Assembly (NCBI GenBank): GCA_037132275.1
Contig: JBAXPK010000015.1
Span: 1 to 47,123, forward strand
DNA: 47,123 bases
Reading direction: 5' to 3'
Source of the DNA: JAABPW01 sp037132275
GTDB lineage: Bacteria > Verrucomicrobiota > Kiritimatiellia > CAIKKV01 > CAITUY01
Shown here: piece after piece, positions 15,800-23,745 of the stretch
Layout of the letters: the number at the start of each line of letters is the position of its first letter
Position numbering within the stretch: the first letter of the stretch is position 1
The notes under the pieces: generated by a model
What the model was told of the DNA's origin: nothing
Database searches by the model: none
The model's input: only the letters and a program-made list of their open reading frames with translations
Made by a program: the position numbers and the translations under genes

Positions 15800-16078
15800 T
15801 CACCCTGTTGTCAGGATCGCATCCTTAGCCGCCTTGGCTATCTTGAACTTCAGAACGGTCTTGGCGGGAATCTGAATCGACGCGCCAGTGGCAGGATTAC
15901 GACCCGCCCGGGCCGCACGCTCCACCTTAATAAGCTTACCAAGGCCGGGAATGACGAAACCGTCAGCGGCATCCCGAACCGCCATCTTGACGAGGGCCTC
16001 CAGCATATCCGCCGCCTGTTTCTTTTCGACTCCGGCCGTTTCCGCCAACTCTGCAATGATGTCACTCTTGGTCTTCAT
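15800..16078 (-). CDS. HU/IHF-family DNA-binding protein
   Basis: A 92-residue nucleoid protein that dimerises and bends DNA. The family pattern is complete: KSDIIAELAETAGVEKKQAADMLEAL helices, GFVIPGLGKLIKVERAARAGRNPATG (beta arm with the GxNPxTG-type motif), and KTVLKFKIAKAAKDAI at the end. A strong Shine-Dalgarno sequence (GAGGAGG) precedes the ATG. The paralogue type (HU or IHF subunit) cannot be told. It is a single gene divergent from the ArnT-like gene. The downstream TGGGCC/GGCCCA inverted repeat at 15766-15785 has no T-run. Confidence 0.93.
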   Translation of the reverse strand: MKTKSDIIAELAETAGVEKKQAADMLEALVKMAVRDAADGFVIPGLGKLIKVERAARAGRNPATGASIQIPAKTVLKFKIAKAAKDAILTTG

Positions 16079-16220
16079 AATGCCTCCTCTGAGTAGGTTG
16101 ATCCAAACCTTGGGACTGTATGCTCCTTGGCAGTCGGGAACAAGCGGATAATGGTGAGCTGTTTAGTTTGATCCGATGAATTAACGTGCAACCTGACTCA
16201 AAACGGATTATTTTTCGCCC

Positions 16221-17798
16221 ATGTCTTCGGATCTCAAACCTCATTCAAAGCCCACGTCTGGTTGGGCGGGCATTCTTCTGGCGGCGGTGGCCGTTTTGTT
16301 GATTCGCATCGCCTACCTGATTTGGATTTGTCCCTACGACCTTGTTCCCGATGAGGCCCAATACTGGGATTGGTCGCGGCGATTGGACTGGTCTTATTAC
16401 AGCAAGGGCCCTGCCGTGGCCTGGCTGATAGCGGCCTCCGTCCATTTTTTTGGCAACACCGAGTGGGCCGTTCGTCTTCCGGCGGCATTCGCTTCCTGTG
16501 TCGCCAGCCTGCTTCTGGCCCGCTTTGCACTATCCGCCTCCGGCGGTAATATCCGGGCGGGATGGTTCGCCTTTGGGCTCTGGAATTTGATCCCTGTCTT
16601 CCAGGGGACAGCGCAGTTCATGACCACTGACGCCCCCTATTATATCTGCTGGATTGCGGCAGCGTTTACGGGCTGGATCATCGCCCATAAACAAACGCCA
16701 CCGGCCCGCTGGTTTTTCATCCTCGGTTCCCTCGTGGGGATTGGAATGCTCTGCAAGTATACCATTCTTCTTCTTCTCCCCGGCATTCTGATCTATCTCT
16801 TCCGGTATGGGACTTTCACGCAAAAAACACGAATTGTGGGCCTGCTGTCTGTTGTGGCGGGCATTTTTATATTTTCATTGCCGATTTATATTTGGAACAG
16901 CCAGCGCGACTGGCCGACAATCGCCCATTTAATCGGCGCGACCCGGCTGCCCGGGGGCGATGCCCCCCCCCATAGCGGATGGCCCTACAATCCCCTCTGG
17001 ACCCTCTCCTATCTGATCTACCCGCTCGCGATCCTGGCGCCCCCTGCGGCGCTTCTTCTTTTCCGCGCGCGGCGTGATGCGGGCGGGGCACAGGATCGCC
17101 TTGCAGGCGCCAATCCGGTCATGTCCTATGCCCTTTATACCGCCGCGCCCATTCTTATTTTCTACCTATTGGTGACCCTGCGAACCGACATTAAGCTCAA
17201 CTGGCCCGTGGCCGGATATACCGTCCTCTTAATCCCGGTGGCGTGCTTTCTGGCGGCCCATCACGCCACGGATCCAGTAACCCGGAAACTCTGGCGGTGG
17301 ACGGTAGGGATCGGGGTGGTCACCGCGCTTTTTATTTCCCTTGGAAAATATCCAATTGCCGCCATCAACGGGATCAAGATGTTTGGCTGCACCATCAATA
17401 CCCAACCCACGTTGAAACGAATCACCGGCTTCAAAGAGATCGTCAAAGGTGTTGAGCGAGCCGCCGCTGAACTGAAGCAGGATACGGGCACTGAACCGTT
17501 CTTTATCGCCTCAACCTACGGGCGGGCCGCGTTGCTGGCGTTCTACGTCAAAGGTCACCCGCGGGTCTGCAGCGCCGACAGTTATATGGGCGGGCGGGAA
17601 TCCTCCTATGATTTCTTCCCGGACACCGATCTTGGAAACCCAGGGTTGCTGGGCCGCCCCGCCATCCTTCTTGATAACGAGAAATGGGTGTGGGAAAAGG
17701 CGCTTTATTTTCAGGCCATTGATCGATCGCGTTTTGTCGGCCGCATCTATTTCGCCTATGAATATCGAGGACCTTGGCGTGAACCGCACACGAAGTGA
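16221..17798 (+). CDS. ArnT/PMT-family membrane glycosyltransferase
   Basis: A 525-residue multi-pass enzyme of the GT-C fold using a polyprenyl-phosphate sugar donor. The first external loop carries the catalytic acidic motif PDEAQYWDWSRRLDWSYYSKGP (Asp44, Glu45), typical of ArnT/PMT_2 proteins. About ten hydrophobic helices follow to residue ~395, then a soluble external C-terminal domain of about 130 residues. The substrate is not known; ArnT proteins put aminoarabinose on lipid A, others glycosylate proteins or lipids. Its neighbours, an LptF/LptG permease and a PAP2 phosphatase, support a role in the outer-membrane lipid A/LPS. No clear Shine-Dalgarno sequence precedes ATG 16221. Confidence 0.85.
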   Translation: MSSDLKPHSKPTSGWAGILLAAVAVLLIRIAYLIWICPYDLVPDEAQYWDWSRRLDWSYYSKGPAVAWLIAASVHFFGNTEWAVRLPAAFASCVASLLLARFALSASGGNIRAGWFAFGLWNLIPVFQGTAQFMTTDAPYYICWIAAAFTGWIIAHKQTPPARWFFILGSLVGIGMLCKYTILLLLPGILIYLFRYGTFTQKTRIVGLLSVVAGIFIFSLPIYIWNSQRDWPTIAHLIGATRLPGGDAPPHSGWPYNPLWTLSYLIYPLAILAPPAALLLFRARRDAGGAQDRLAGANPVMSYALYTAAPILIFYLLVTLRTDIKLNWPVAGYTVLLIPVACFLAAHHATDPVTRKLWRWTVGIGVVTALFISLGKYPIAAINGIKMFGCTINTQPTLKRITGFKEIVKGVERAAAELKQDTGTEPFFIASTYGRAALLAFYVKGHPRVCSADSYMGGRESSYDFFPDTDLGNPGLLGRPAILLDNEKWVWEKALYFQAIDRSRFVGRIYFAYEYRGPWREPHTK

Positions 17799-17860
17799 GC
17801 GTTGACTTGAGCCCCTTCCCACCAGTATAAGAACCCAACCTTTTGAGGAGATTGACGAAC

Positions 17861-18973
17861 TTGCGCATTGTTTCACGATACGTCAGGGATAATTATCTGG
17901 TCACATTCATGATGACCCTGCTGGTGCTGACTTTTGTCATGTGCGTCATGGTTTTGTTTCGCATTGCCGATGCCATCGCCATGGGCGGTTCGCTGATTCT
18001 GATCGGCAGGATTTTTCTGGCCGGACTGCCCTCCGCCATCGGGTTTTCCATTCCCGTCAGCATTATCACGGCGGCCCTGCTGACCTTCGGCAAACTCTCG
18101 GCCAATGGCGAGATCACCGCCATGAAAAGCAGCGGCATCCGCATGCTTCAAATTATGCGGCAACCGGTCCTGTTTGCCCTGCTGATGTCTTCGGTATGTC
18201 TGTATCTGAATGCCGAGTTGATTCCCGAAAGCTATCACGAACGCCGCGAGGCCCTACGCCAGCTTGGAATGGAATCCCCGCTGCAACTGATCGAGGAAGG
18301 GCGCCCGATCCGCGAGTTTCCAGGCATGACCTTCTACATTGGGTCCAAGCGCAACACCACCCTCGAGGACATTATCATCTACCAGTCTCCCCAGCAAACT
18401 TCACCGGCCCGCGAAATCCGTGCCCGTACGGGAACCGTGGGGCTGACGGAGGACAAAAAAAGCCTTTTGATTGACTTGTATGATGTCCGCATCAATCCGA
18501 TTAATGATGATCGCCCGGGCGCGGGCACCGCCAGCCATTTCCCCTACACCATTGATCTCGAGAAAATGACAAGAACTGAGTCCTCAACGGGGGTTAAGAA
18601 AAAAAGCGATATGACCCTGCTTGAAATCATGGAAACCCGAAATCGTTTGAAACAATCATATCCCGGAATGGATGATGAGGCCCTGGTTCGGCAGGACATG
18701 ACGCTTAATGTGGAATTTAACAAGCGGCTTGTCCTGGCGATTTCGTGTTTTGTTTTTGTCCTGCTTGGAGCACCTTTGGCCACCAAAACCCACCGTCAGG
18801 AAACCACCATCGGCATCGGCATTAGCCTGACCCTTGTCTTTATCTTCTATGTGTTCATCATTCTAGCTGAAACCATGACCAAGTATCCATGGCTTCACTC
18901 CAACTTGATTGTATGGGTTCCCGTGTTGCTGTCGTTTGGCCTGGGTATGTTTCTGATCAAGCGTTGTGACTGA
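17861..18973 (+). CDS. LptF/LptG-family LPS export permease
   Basis: A 370-residue inner-membrane permease of the YjgP/YjgQ family, part of the LptBFG ABC transporter that extracts LPS for transport to the outer membrane. Features: three N-terminal helices, with VSIITAALLTFGKLSANGEITAMKSSGI as the conserved coupling region, a periplasmic beta-jellyroll domain (about 130-270), and three C-terminal helices starting FNKRLVLAISCFVFVLLGAPLA. The start is probably TTG 17861 after GAGGAG, giving MRIVSRYVRDNYLV, which fits the family; TTG 17852 is also possible. Only one permease gene is here, so the LptF or LptG partner must lie elsewhere. It overlaps the PAP2 gene by 8 nt. Confidence 0.9.
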   Translation: MRIVSRYVRDNYLVTFMMTLLVLTFVMCVMVLFRIADAIAMGGSLILIGRIFLAGLPSAIGFSIPVSIITAALLTFGKLSANGEITAMKSSGIRMLQIMRQPVLFALLMSSVCLYLNAELIPESYHERREALRQLGMESPLQLIEEGRPIREFPGMTFYIGSKRNTTLEDIIIYQSPQQTSPAREIRARTGTVGLTEDKKSLLIDLYDVRINPINDDRPGAGTASHFPYTIDLEKMTRTESSTGVKKKSDMTLLEIMETRNRLKQSYPGMDDEALVRQDMTLNVEFNKRLVLAISCFVFVLLGAPLATKTHRQETTIGIGISLTLVFIFYVFIILAETMTKYPWLHSNLIVWVPVLLSFGLGMFLIKRCD

Positions 18974-20123
18974 GTCTTCCCCATCACTCTACCGCCGGCT
19001 CTGGATCACCGATCTGGTGTGGATCCTTCTCCTTGTTCTGGCAGCCGTCATCCCCTTTCTGACGCCGACCCTTGATCTTAAAATACTGTCATGGTTTTAT
19101 CATCCGGGGGCTCAATACCCGTGGCCGCATGAGCTTGATCGTTTGTATCGCGTTCTCTACACCTTCGGCACCTGGCCCGCCATGATCACGGCGCTGACGG
19201 GGCTGGCCCTCGTCGTGGCGGCACGTTATCGCCCGTCCCTGGTCCGCTGGCGCCGCCATGCGGCCCTCCTCTTCCTGACGCTCGTGATTGGCCCCGGTTT
19301 TTTTGTGAACACGGTCTTCAAGGATCATTGGGGGCGACCCCGCCCGCGCCAGGTGATTGAGCTTGGGGGGCGGATGGACTACCAGTGTTTCTATGAAAAA
19401 GGCGTCAGCGGCCGCGGCAAATCGTTTCCCTGCGGCCATAGTTCGATGGGATACTATTTCGTGGTTCTCTATTTTCTAGCCCGTCGCCGGAAAAAGGCGC
19501 TTGCCCTGCTCGCGCTCGCCGGAGCGGCGGCCTATGGGACCCTTATCGGCATCGCGCGGATGGCCGCCGGGGGCCATTTTGCCTCTGATGTACTCTGGTC
19601 AGCCGTCTTTCCCTGTCTAACCGCCTGGGTGCTTTACTACTTTATTCTCAAAATACCCTTCCATGAGGATAACCCCGCGTGCTCATCCGGCGTTTCACTC
19701 TGGCGCACAAAATGGTTGCTTTGGCTGGCCCCGCCGTTGGCTGGGGCGGCCATTGCCGCAGGCCTTTTCGGCACTCCGGCCTTTTCGGAAATCGAGTACA
19801 ACATGACCATTCCGGCAGGCGGCAAGCCGTTGGTCGAACTTTATGCCGCCGAACCCGGAAAACCCTATCCCGGATTTTGCTTCATTCAATTCATAACTTC
19901 CCAAACCAACCCGGACCGGATCACCATCATGGGAGAAGTTCAGGGATTTGGCTGGCCCTGGAGCCGCATCCGGCATAGTGCCGTCTGGATCCAAACAAAC
20001 GGGATATCCGTTCTCCGGTTCACCTGCGCCCCAAAGGGAAGTTTTTCAGAACTGGAGGGCAAGATCACGGTCGAAGTCCCTCCCGGCACCGATGTTCGCC
20101 GCCTCTTACCACAAGGGAAATAG
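18966..20123 (+). CDS. PAP2-family membrane phosphatase with extra C-terminal domain
   Basis: A 385-residue membrane protein. The three phosphatase motifs are present: KDHWGRPRP (119-127), PCGHSS (155-160) and ARMAAGGHFASD (197-208), with catalytic His158 and His204. Such enzymes remove phosphate from lipid A, undecaprenyl diphosphate or phosphatidyl glycerophosphate. Beyond the usual ~230 residues there is an added membrane helix (about 250-270) and an external beta-rich domain of about 110 residues that I do not recognise. It starts at GTG 18966 inside the end of the Lpt permease gene, so the three envelope genes form an operon. It converges with bioD, with ends overlapping by 18 nt. Confidence 0.88.
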   Translation: MTESSPSLYRRLWITDLVWILLLVLAAVIPFLTPTLDLKILSWFYHPGAQYPWPHELDRLYRVLYTFGTWPAMITALTGLALVVAARYRPSLVRWRRHAALLFLTLVIGPGFFVNTVFKDHWGRPRPRQVIELGGRMDYQCFYEKGVSGRGKSFPCGHSSMGYYFVVLYFLARRRKKALALLALAGAAAYGTLIGIARMAAGGHFASDVLWSAVFPCLTAWVLYYFILKIPFHEDNPACSSGVSLWRTKWLLWLAPPLAGAAIAAGLFGTPAFSEIEYNMTIPAGGKPLVELYAAEPGKPYPGFCFIQFITSQTNPDRITIMGEVQGFGWPWSRIRHSAVWIQTNGISVLRFTCAPKGSFSELEGKITVEVPPGTDVRRLLPQGK

Positions 20124-20771
20124 AGGGGCTCCATACCGGATGCAGGCCAGAACGTTGACGTTCCCCATGCGCTCAATCGTGCGACAATTGTCATCTTCAA
20201 TCCTTCCCCACTGGCCGGGCGAGGATTGATTCAAAACCACCCCAAGGACCTCCAGTCCAGCGGCCTTCATCGCCCGCAAAGACAGCAGTGTGTGATTGAG
20301 CGTACCCAGACCCGGCCGAGCCACCAGCACAACCGGAAGCCGCAGACGGCTCATCAAATCCAGCATCGTTTCCTTGGGGTTCAAAGGCGCCATAACCCCG
20401 CCTGCCCCCTCAACAATCACTCCATCATACCGCCGGTTCAAACGGCGAAATGCCAGTTCAATGTGCCTCAAAGAAATGCGTTCCCCCGCCAACGCCGCTG
20501 CCAGGTGGGGAGAACAAGCGGGGCGGAAGCAATAGGGCGCCATATCGGCCATTTCGGTTGCGGAAAACCGCAAGCCTGCGGCCTTCAGCGATTCAACCAG
20601 ATCCGGCGCCCTTAGAACCCCATTGCGCAACCGGCATCCCGTCTGCACCGGTTTCATCGGCGCCATGTTTCTGCCAGCCTTCCGGAATAACGCCAATAGG
20701 CCCGCTGCCACAAAGGTTTTGCCAACCCCTGTGTCTGTTCCCGTTACAAACAGGCTTCGCTCAAGATTCAT
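20106..20771 (-). CDS. bioD: dethiobiotin synthetase
   Basis: A 221-residue cytoplasmic ATP-dependent enzyme closing the ureido ring of dethiobiotin from DAPA and CO2. The P-loop GTDTGVGKTFVAAGL is at the start, followed by MKPVQTGC, the VVEGAGGVMAPL motif, and RPGLGTLNHTLLSL. The length is normal. It stands alone; other biotin genes are at 32.6 kb (bioB), 35.8 kb (bioA) and the biotin ligase at 25.5 kb. The stop overlaps the convergent PAP2 gene. No clear Shine-Dalgarno sequence or operator is seen upstream. Confidence 0.95.
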   Translation of the reverse strand: MNLERSLFVTGTDTGVGKTFVAAGLLALFRKAGRNMAPMKPVQTGCRLRNGVLRAPDLVESLKAAGLRFSATEMADMAPYCFRPACSPHLAAALAGERISLRHIELAFRRLNRRYDGVIVEGAGGVMAPLNPKETMLDLMSRLRLPVVLVARPGLGTLNHTLLSLRAMKAAGLEVLGVVLNQSSPGQWGRIEDDNCRTIERMGNVNVLACIRYGAPLFPLW

Positions 20772-20857
20772 ATCGCTTGTTTCATGAGTGACCCACTATT
20801 CTTTCATCTACATTTGCATCGCATCTTAGGGGAAAAGCGTCTATTCTGCCAGACCTT

Positions 20858-22729
20858 ATGAGCAGTGTTCTGGAGAGGATCAATGATCCGGCGGATGTCA
20901 AGAAACTGACGCCGGCTGAAATGACGGAATTGGCGGCGGAACTCAGGACGCTGATGATTGAAACCATCAGCAAGACCGGAGGCCATCTGGCGTCCAATCT
21001 GGGCGTGGTGGAACTGACACTGGCGTTACTGAAGGTCTTTCAACCACCGGAAGACAAAATTCTATTGGATGTGAGTCACCAATCGTACGCCTATAAAATT
21101 CTTACCGACAGAAAAGACCGGTTTTCGACGCTGCGTCAATTTGGTGGCATCTCCGGTTTTCTGTGCCGCAAGGAAAGTCCTTTCGATGCCTTTGGTGCGG
21201 GGCATTCGGGCACAGCCCTTTCCGCCTCGCTGGGAATGGCCGTGGCACGGGACCGGCAGGGCGGAAATAATCACGTGGTCGCCGTGGTGGGCGACGCCTC
21301 CCTCGCCTGCGGTTCCTCATTTGAGGCGTTGAACAATATCAGATCCACAACCGGTCGCCTGATCGTGGTATTGAATGATAACGAGATGTCCATATCAGCC
21401 AATGTCGGCGCGGTGTCAAAGTATCTTGGCGAATTGCTTTCCAATCCGAGTTATAATCGTTGGAAACACTCCATTGAGTCCGTGGTGAAACGGATGTCGG
21501 GGCAGTCCAATCTGTTGAGGCGTATGTATTACCGGGTCGAGGAATCCATTAAAAGTATGTTCCTTCACAGCGTCCTCTTTGAAGAATTCGGGCTTCGTTA
21601 CATCGGCCCGATTGACGGGCATGACATTCCCCGGCTGGTTTCGGCGTTGGAGATAGCGCGGGATGATATCACCCCCGTTCTCCTGCATGTCGTCACGCAA
21701 AAAGGGCGCGGGTATTCCTTTGCGGAAGAATGTCCGGAGAGCTGGCACGGTATCGGATCCTTTGATATCGAGTCAGGGGCCCCCTCCTCCTCCTCCTCGG
21801 CACCAACCTATTCCCAGATATTCGGGAACACCCTGGAGCGGCTGGCCGCCCGGGATCCGGGCATCGTGGCGATCACGGCGGCTATGCAGACCGGGACGGG
21901 ACTCTCGTCATTCGCGGCACGCTATCCGGATCGTTTTTTCGATGTCGGAATTTCCGAGGAACATGCCGTCATTTTCGCGGCCGGACTGGCCACACAGGGG
22001 ATGACGCCTGTGTTTGCCGTCTACTCCACATTCTCTCAAAGAGCCGTGGACTACATTCTCCACGATGTCTGTCTTCAGGAACTTCCTGTGGTGATCTGCC
22101 TGGATCGCGCCGGTATTGTCGGCGATGATGGGCCAACGCATCACGGGATCTTTGACTTGGCGATGATGAGGACTTTCCCGGGGCTGACGATCATGCAGCC
22201 TGCGGATGGCGCGGAACTGGTTCACATGTTGCACTCGGCCGTCTCCTGGAAACGCCCGGTGGTGATCCGCTATCCACGCGGGTTCTGTCAGGGATTCGTT
22301 CAGCCGGAACACTTCGAGGACGTGACGCGCGGAAAAGCCCGTGTGTTGCGCGAGGGGTGGGAAATCCAGATCTGGGCGCTGGGCGACATGCTCCCCCTGG
22401 CCATAGCCGCCGCCGACCGGCTGCTGACCCAGGGCTATTCCGTGGGAGTGGTCAATGCCCGCTTTGTGGCGCCGCTGGATCAGGATTTGATCGCGTCACA
22501 AGCCAAGCTGGCACGCGCCTTCGTCACCATCGAAAACGGCGTGGCTGCGGGCGGGTTCGGGACCGCCGTCGCGGAAACTTTGGGCGACTTAGGGTACAAT
22601 GGCCGCCTCATCCGTAACGGCTGGCCACGGGAATTTGTTCCACACGGCGCCACCGCCATCCTGATGGAGAAATTTGGTCTGACACCGGCAGCCATCGCGG
22701 ATCGTATCTCCCGCACGCTTGAAGGCTAG
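20858..22729 (+). CDS. dxs: 1-deoxy-D-xylulose-5-phosphate synthase
   Basis: A 623-residue thiamine-diphosphate enzyme, the first step of the MEP isoprenoid pathway (pyruvate plus glyceraldehyde-3-phosphate). Key blocks: SKTGGHLASNLGVVELT, DVSHQSYAYKIL, GAGHSGTALSASLGMA, the ThDP/Mg motif VVGDASLACGSSFEALNN ending in LNDNEMSIS, the HGIGSFD region, FDVGISEEHAV, and a transketolase C-terminal domain. The usual GDGA reads GDAS and DVGHQ reads DVSHQ, variants I associate with PVC bacteria. It would supply precursors for the isoprenoid-fold enzyme at 7.9 kb. It reads divergently from bioD, 86 bp apart; no Shine-Dalgarno sequence is clear. Confidence 0.95.
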   Translation: MSSVLERINDPADVKKLTPAEMTELAAELRTLMIETISKTGGHLASNLGVVELTLALLKVFQPPEDKILLDVSHQSYAYKILTDRKDRFSTLRQFGGISGFLCRKESPFDAFGAGHSGTALSASLGMAVARDRQGGNNHVVAVVGDASLACGSSFEALNNIRSTTGRLIVVLNDNEMSISANVGAVSKYLGELLSNPSYNRWKHSIESVVKRMSGQSNLLRRMYYRVEESIKSMFLHSVLFEEFGLRYIGPIDGHDIPRLVSALEIARDDITPVLLHVVTQKGRGYSFAEECPESWHGIGSFDIESGAPSSSSSAPTYSQIFGNTLERLAARDPGIVAITAAMQTGTGLSSFAARYPDRFFDVGISEEHAVIFAAGLATQGMTPVFAVYSTFSQRAVDYILHDVCLQELPVVICLDRAGIVGDDGPTHHGIFDLAMMRTFPGLTIMQPADGAELVHMLHSAVSWKRPVVIRYPRGFCQGFVQPEHFEDVTRGKARVLREGWEIQIWALGDMLPLAIAAADRLLTQGYSVGVVNARFVAPLDQDLIASQAKLARAFVTIENGVAAGGFGTAVAETLGDLGYNGRLIRNGWPREFVPHGATAILMEKFGLTPAAIADRISRTLEG

Positions 22730-22733
22730 ATTT

Positions 22734-23732
22734 ATGCTCCAAAGCAAAATCGTTTTCCTCAAAATCACCCTTATGTTTTTGGTGATGGTGGCCGGGTGGT
22801 GGGCTTCCCGCCGCCGTTATTTGACTCCCGCCCTGACCAAGGCGTTAAGCGTATTGGTGGTGCAACTGGCATTCCCGTCCCTCGTCTTTGCCCAAATGCT
22901 TGAGACGGTCAGTCTTTCGGCGCTTAAACGAGGCTGGTGGATTCCGGTTTTTGCGCTGGGGAGCATTATCCTGGCGGCTTGGGTCGGGAAAGGACTCGCC
23001 GGACTCTTCCGGGTGGCGCCGACCAGTCGGCGAACCTTTGTGTTGCTCGTGGCCATGCCCAACTGGGTATTCCTGCCACTGCCGATTGCCGGAGGGTTGT
23101 ACGGGGCAGAGGGCATCCGGTTTGTCCTCCTCTATAATCTGGGCGCTCAGATTATCCTATGGACCTATGGGGTTCATCTGATTCAGGAAAAGGGCGGAGA
23201 AAAGGTTGCCGTGTGGCGGATGCTCCTGGGCAATGTTGGGATCATGGCCACCATCGGGGGGGCTGCCCTGGCGTTATGCTGGCCGGGGCTAACGGCGCCT
23301 GGAGACGGCCTGATAGGAGCCGGCTGGAGGTTGATGGTCAACGGAGGACTGGGCGCTTTAAAAATGATTGGCGATTTAACCATCCCGCTTTCGTTGCTGG
23401 TCGCCGGGGCCCAACTGGGTGAGTTGGTGGGCTCAAGCCAATTCCAATGGCGGCCGCTGATCGGCGTGAACCTGGGCCGACTTGTGGTCGCCCCTCTACT
23501 GACCATTTCCGTGCTGGTAGGCGTTGCGCACCTGTTGGGCGTGCGACTCACGGAAGTTGAATTAATCACTTCGGTTGTGATCGTCAGCATGCCGGCGGCG
23601 ATCACTTGCTCCATGTTAGTTGAAAACTACAACGGGGATCGCGGATTGAGCGCCAGCGGTATATTTCTCTCCACCCTGCTCAGCCTGCTCACGGTCCCCG
23701 TTGCCGTCTGGTGCTGCCATTGGCTGCTCTAG
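22734..23732 (+). CDS. AEC (auxin efflux carrier) family transporter
   Basis: A 332-residue integral membrane protein with ten or so hydrophobic helices. The AEC pattern is clear: FLVMVAGWWASRRRYLTPALTKALSVLVVQLAFPSLVFAQM in the first repeat, and a second repeat with LIGVNLGRLVVAPLLT and VSMPAAITCSMLVENYNGDRGLSASGIFLSTLLSLLTVP. Bacterial relatives move malate, malonate or other organic anions; the substrate here is unknown. ATG 22734 follows GAAGG at good spacing and lies just after the dxs stop; a TTG at 22719 inside dxs is possible. Probably co-transcribed with dxs. Confidence 0.9.
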   Translation: MLQSKIVFLKITLMFLVMVAGWWASRRRYLTPALTKALSVLVVQLAFPSLVFAQMLETVSLSALKRGWWIPVFALGSIILAAWVGKGLAGLFRVAPTSRRTFVLLVAMPNWVFLPLPIAGGLYGAEGIRFVLLYNLGAQIILWTYGVHLIQEKGGEKVAVWRMLLGNVGIMATIGGAALALCWPGLTAPGDGLIGAGWRLMVNGGLGALKMIGDLTIPLSLLVAGAQLGELVGSSQFQWRPLIGVNLGRLVVAPLLTISVLVGVAHLLGVRLTEVELITSVVIVSMPAAITCSMLVENYNGDRGLSASGIFLSTLLSLLTVPVAVWCCHWLL

Positions 23733-23745
23733 CGGCCTGTGAGCC

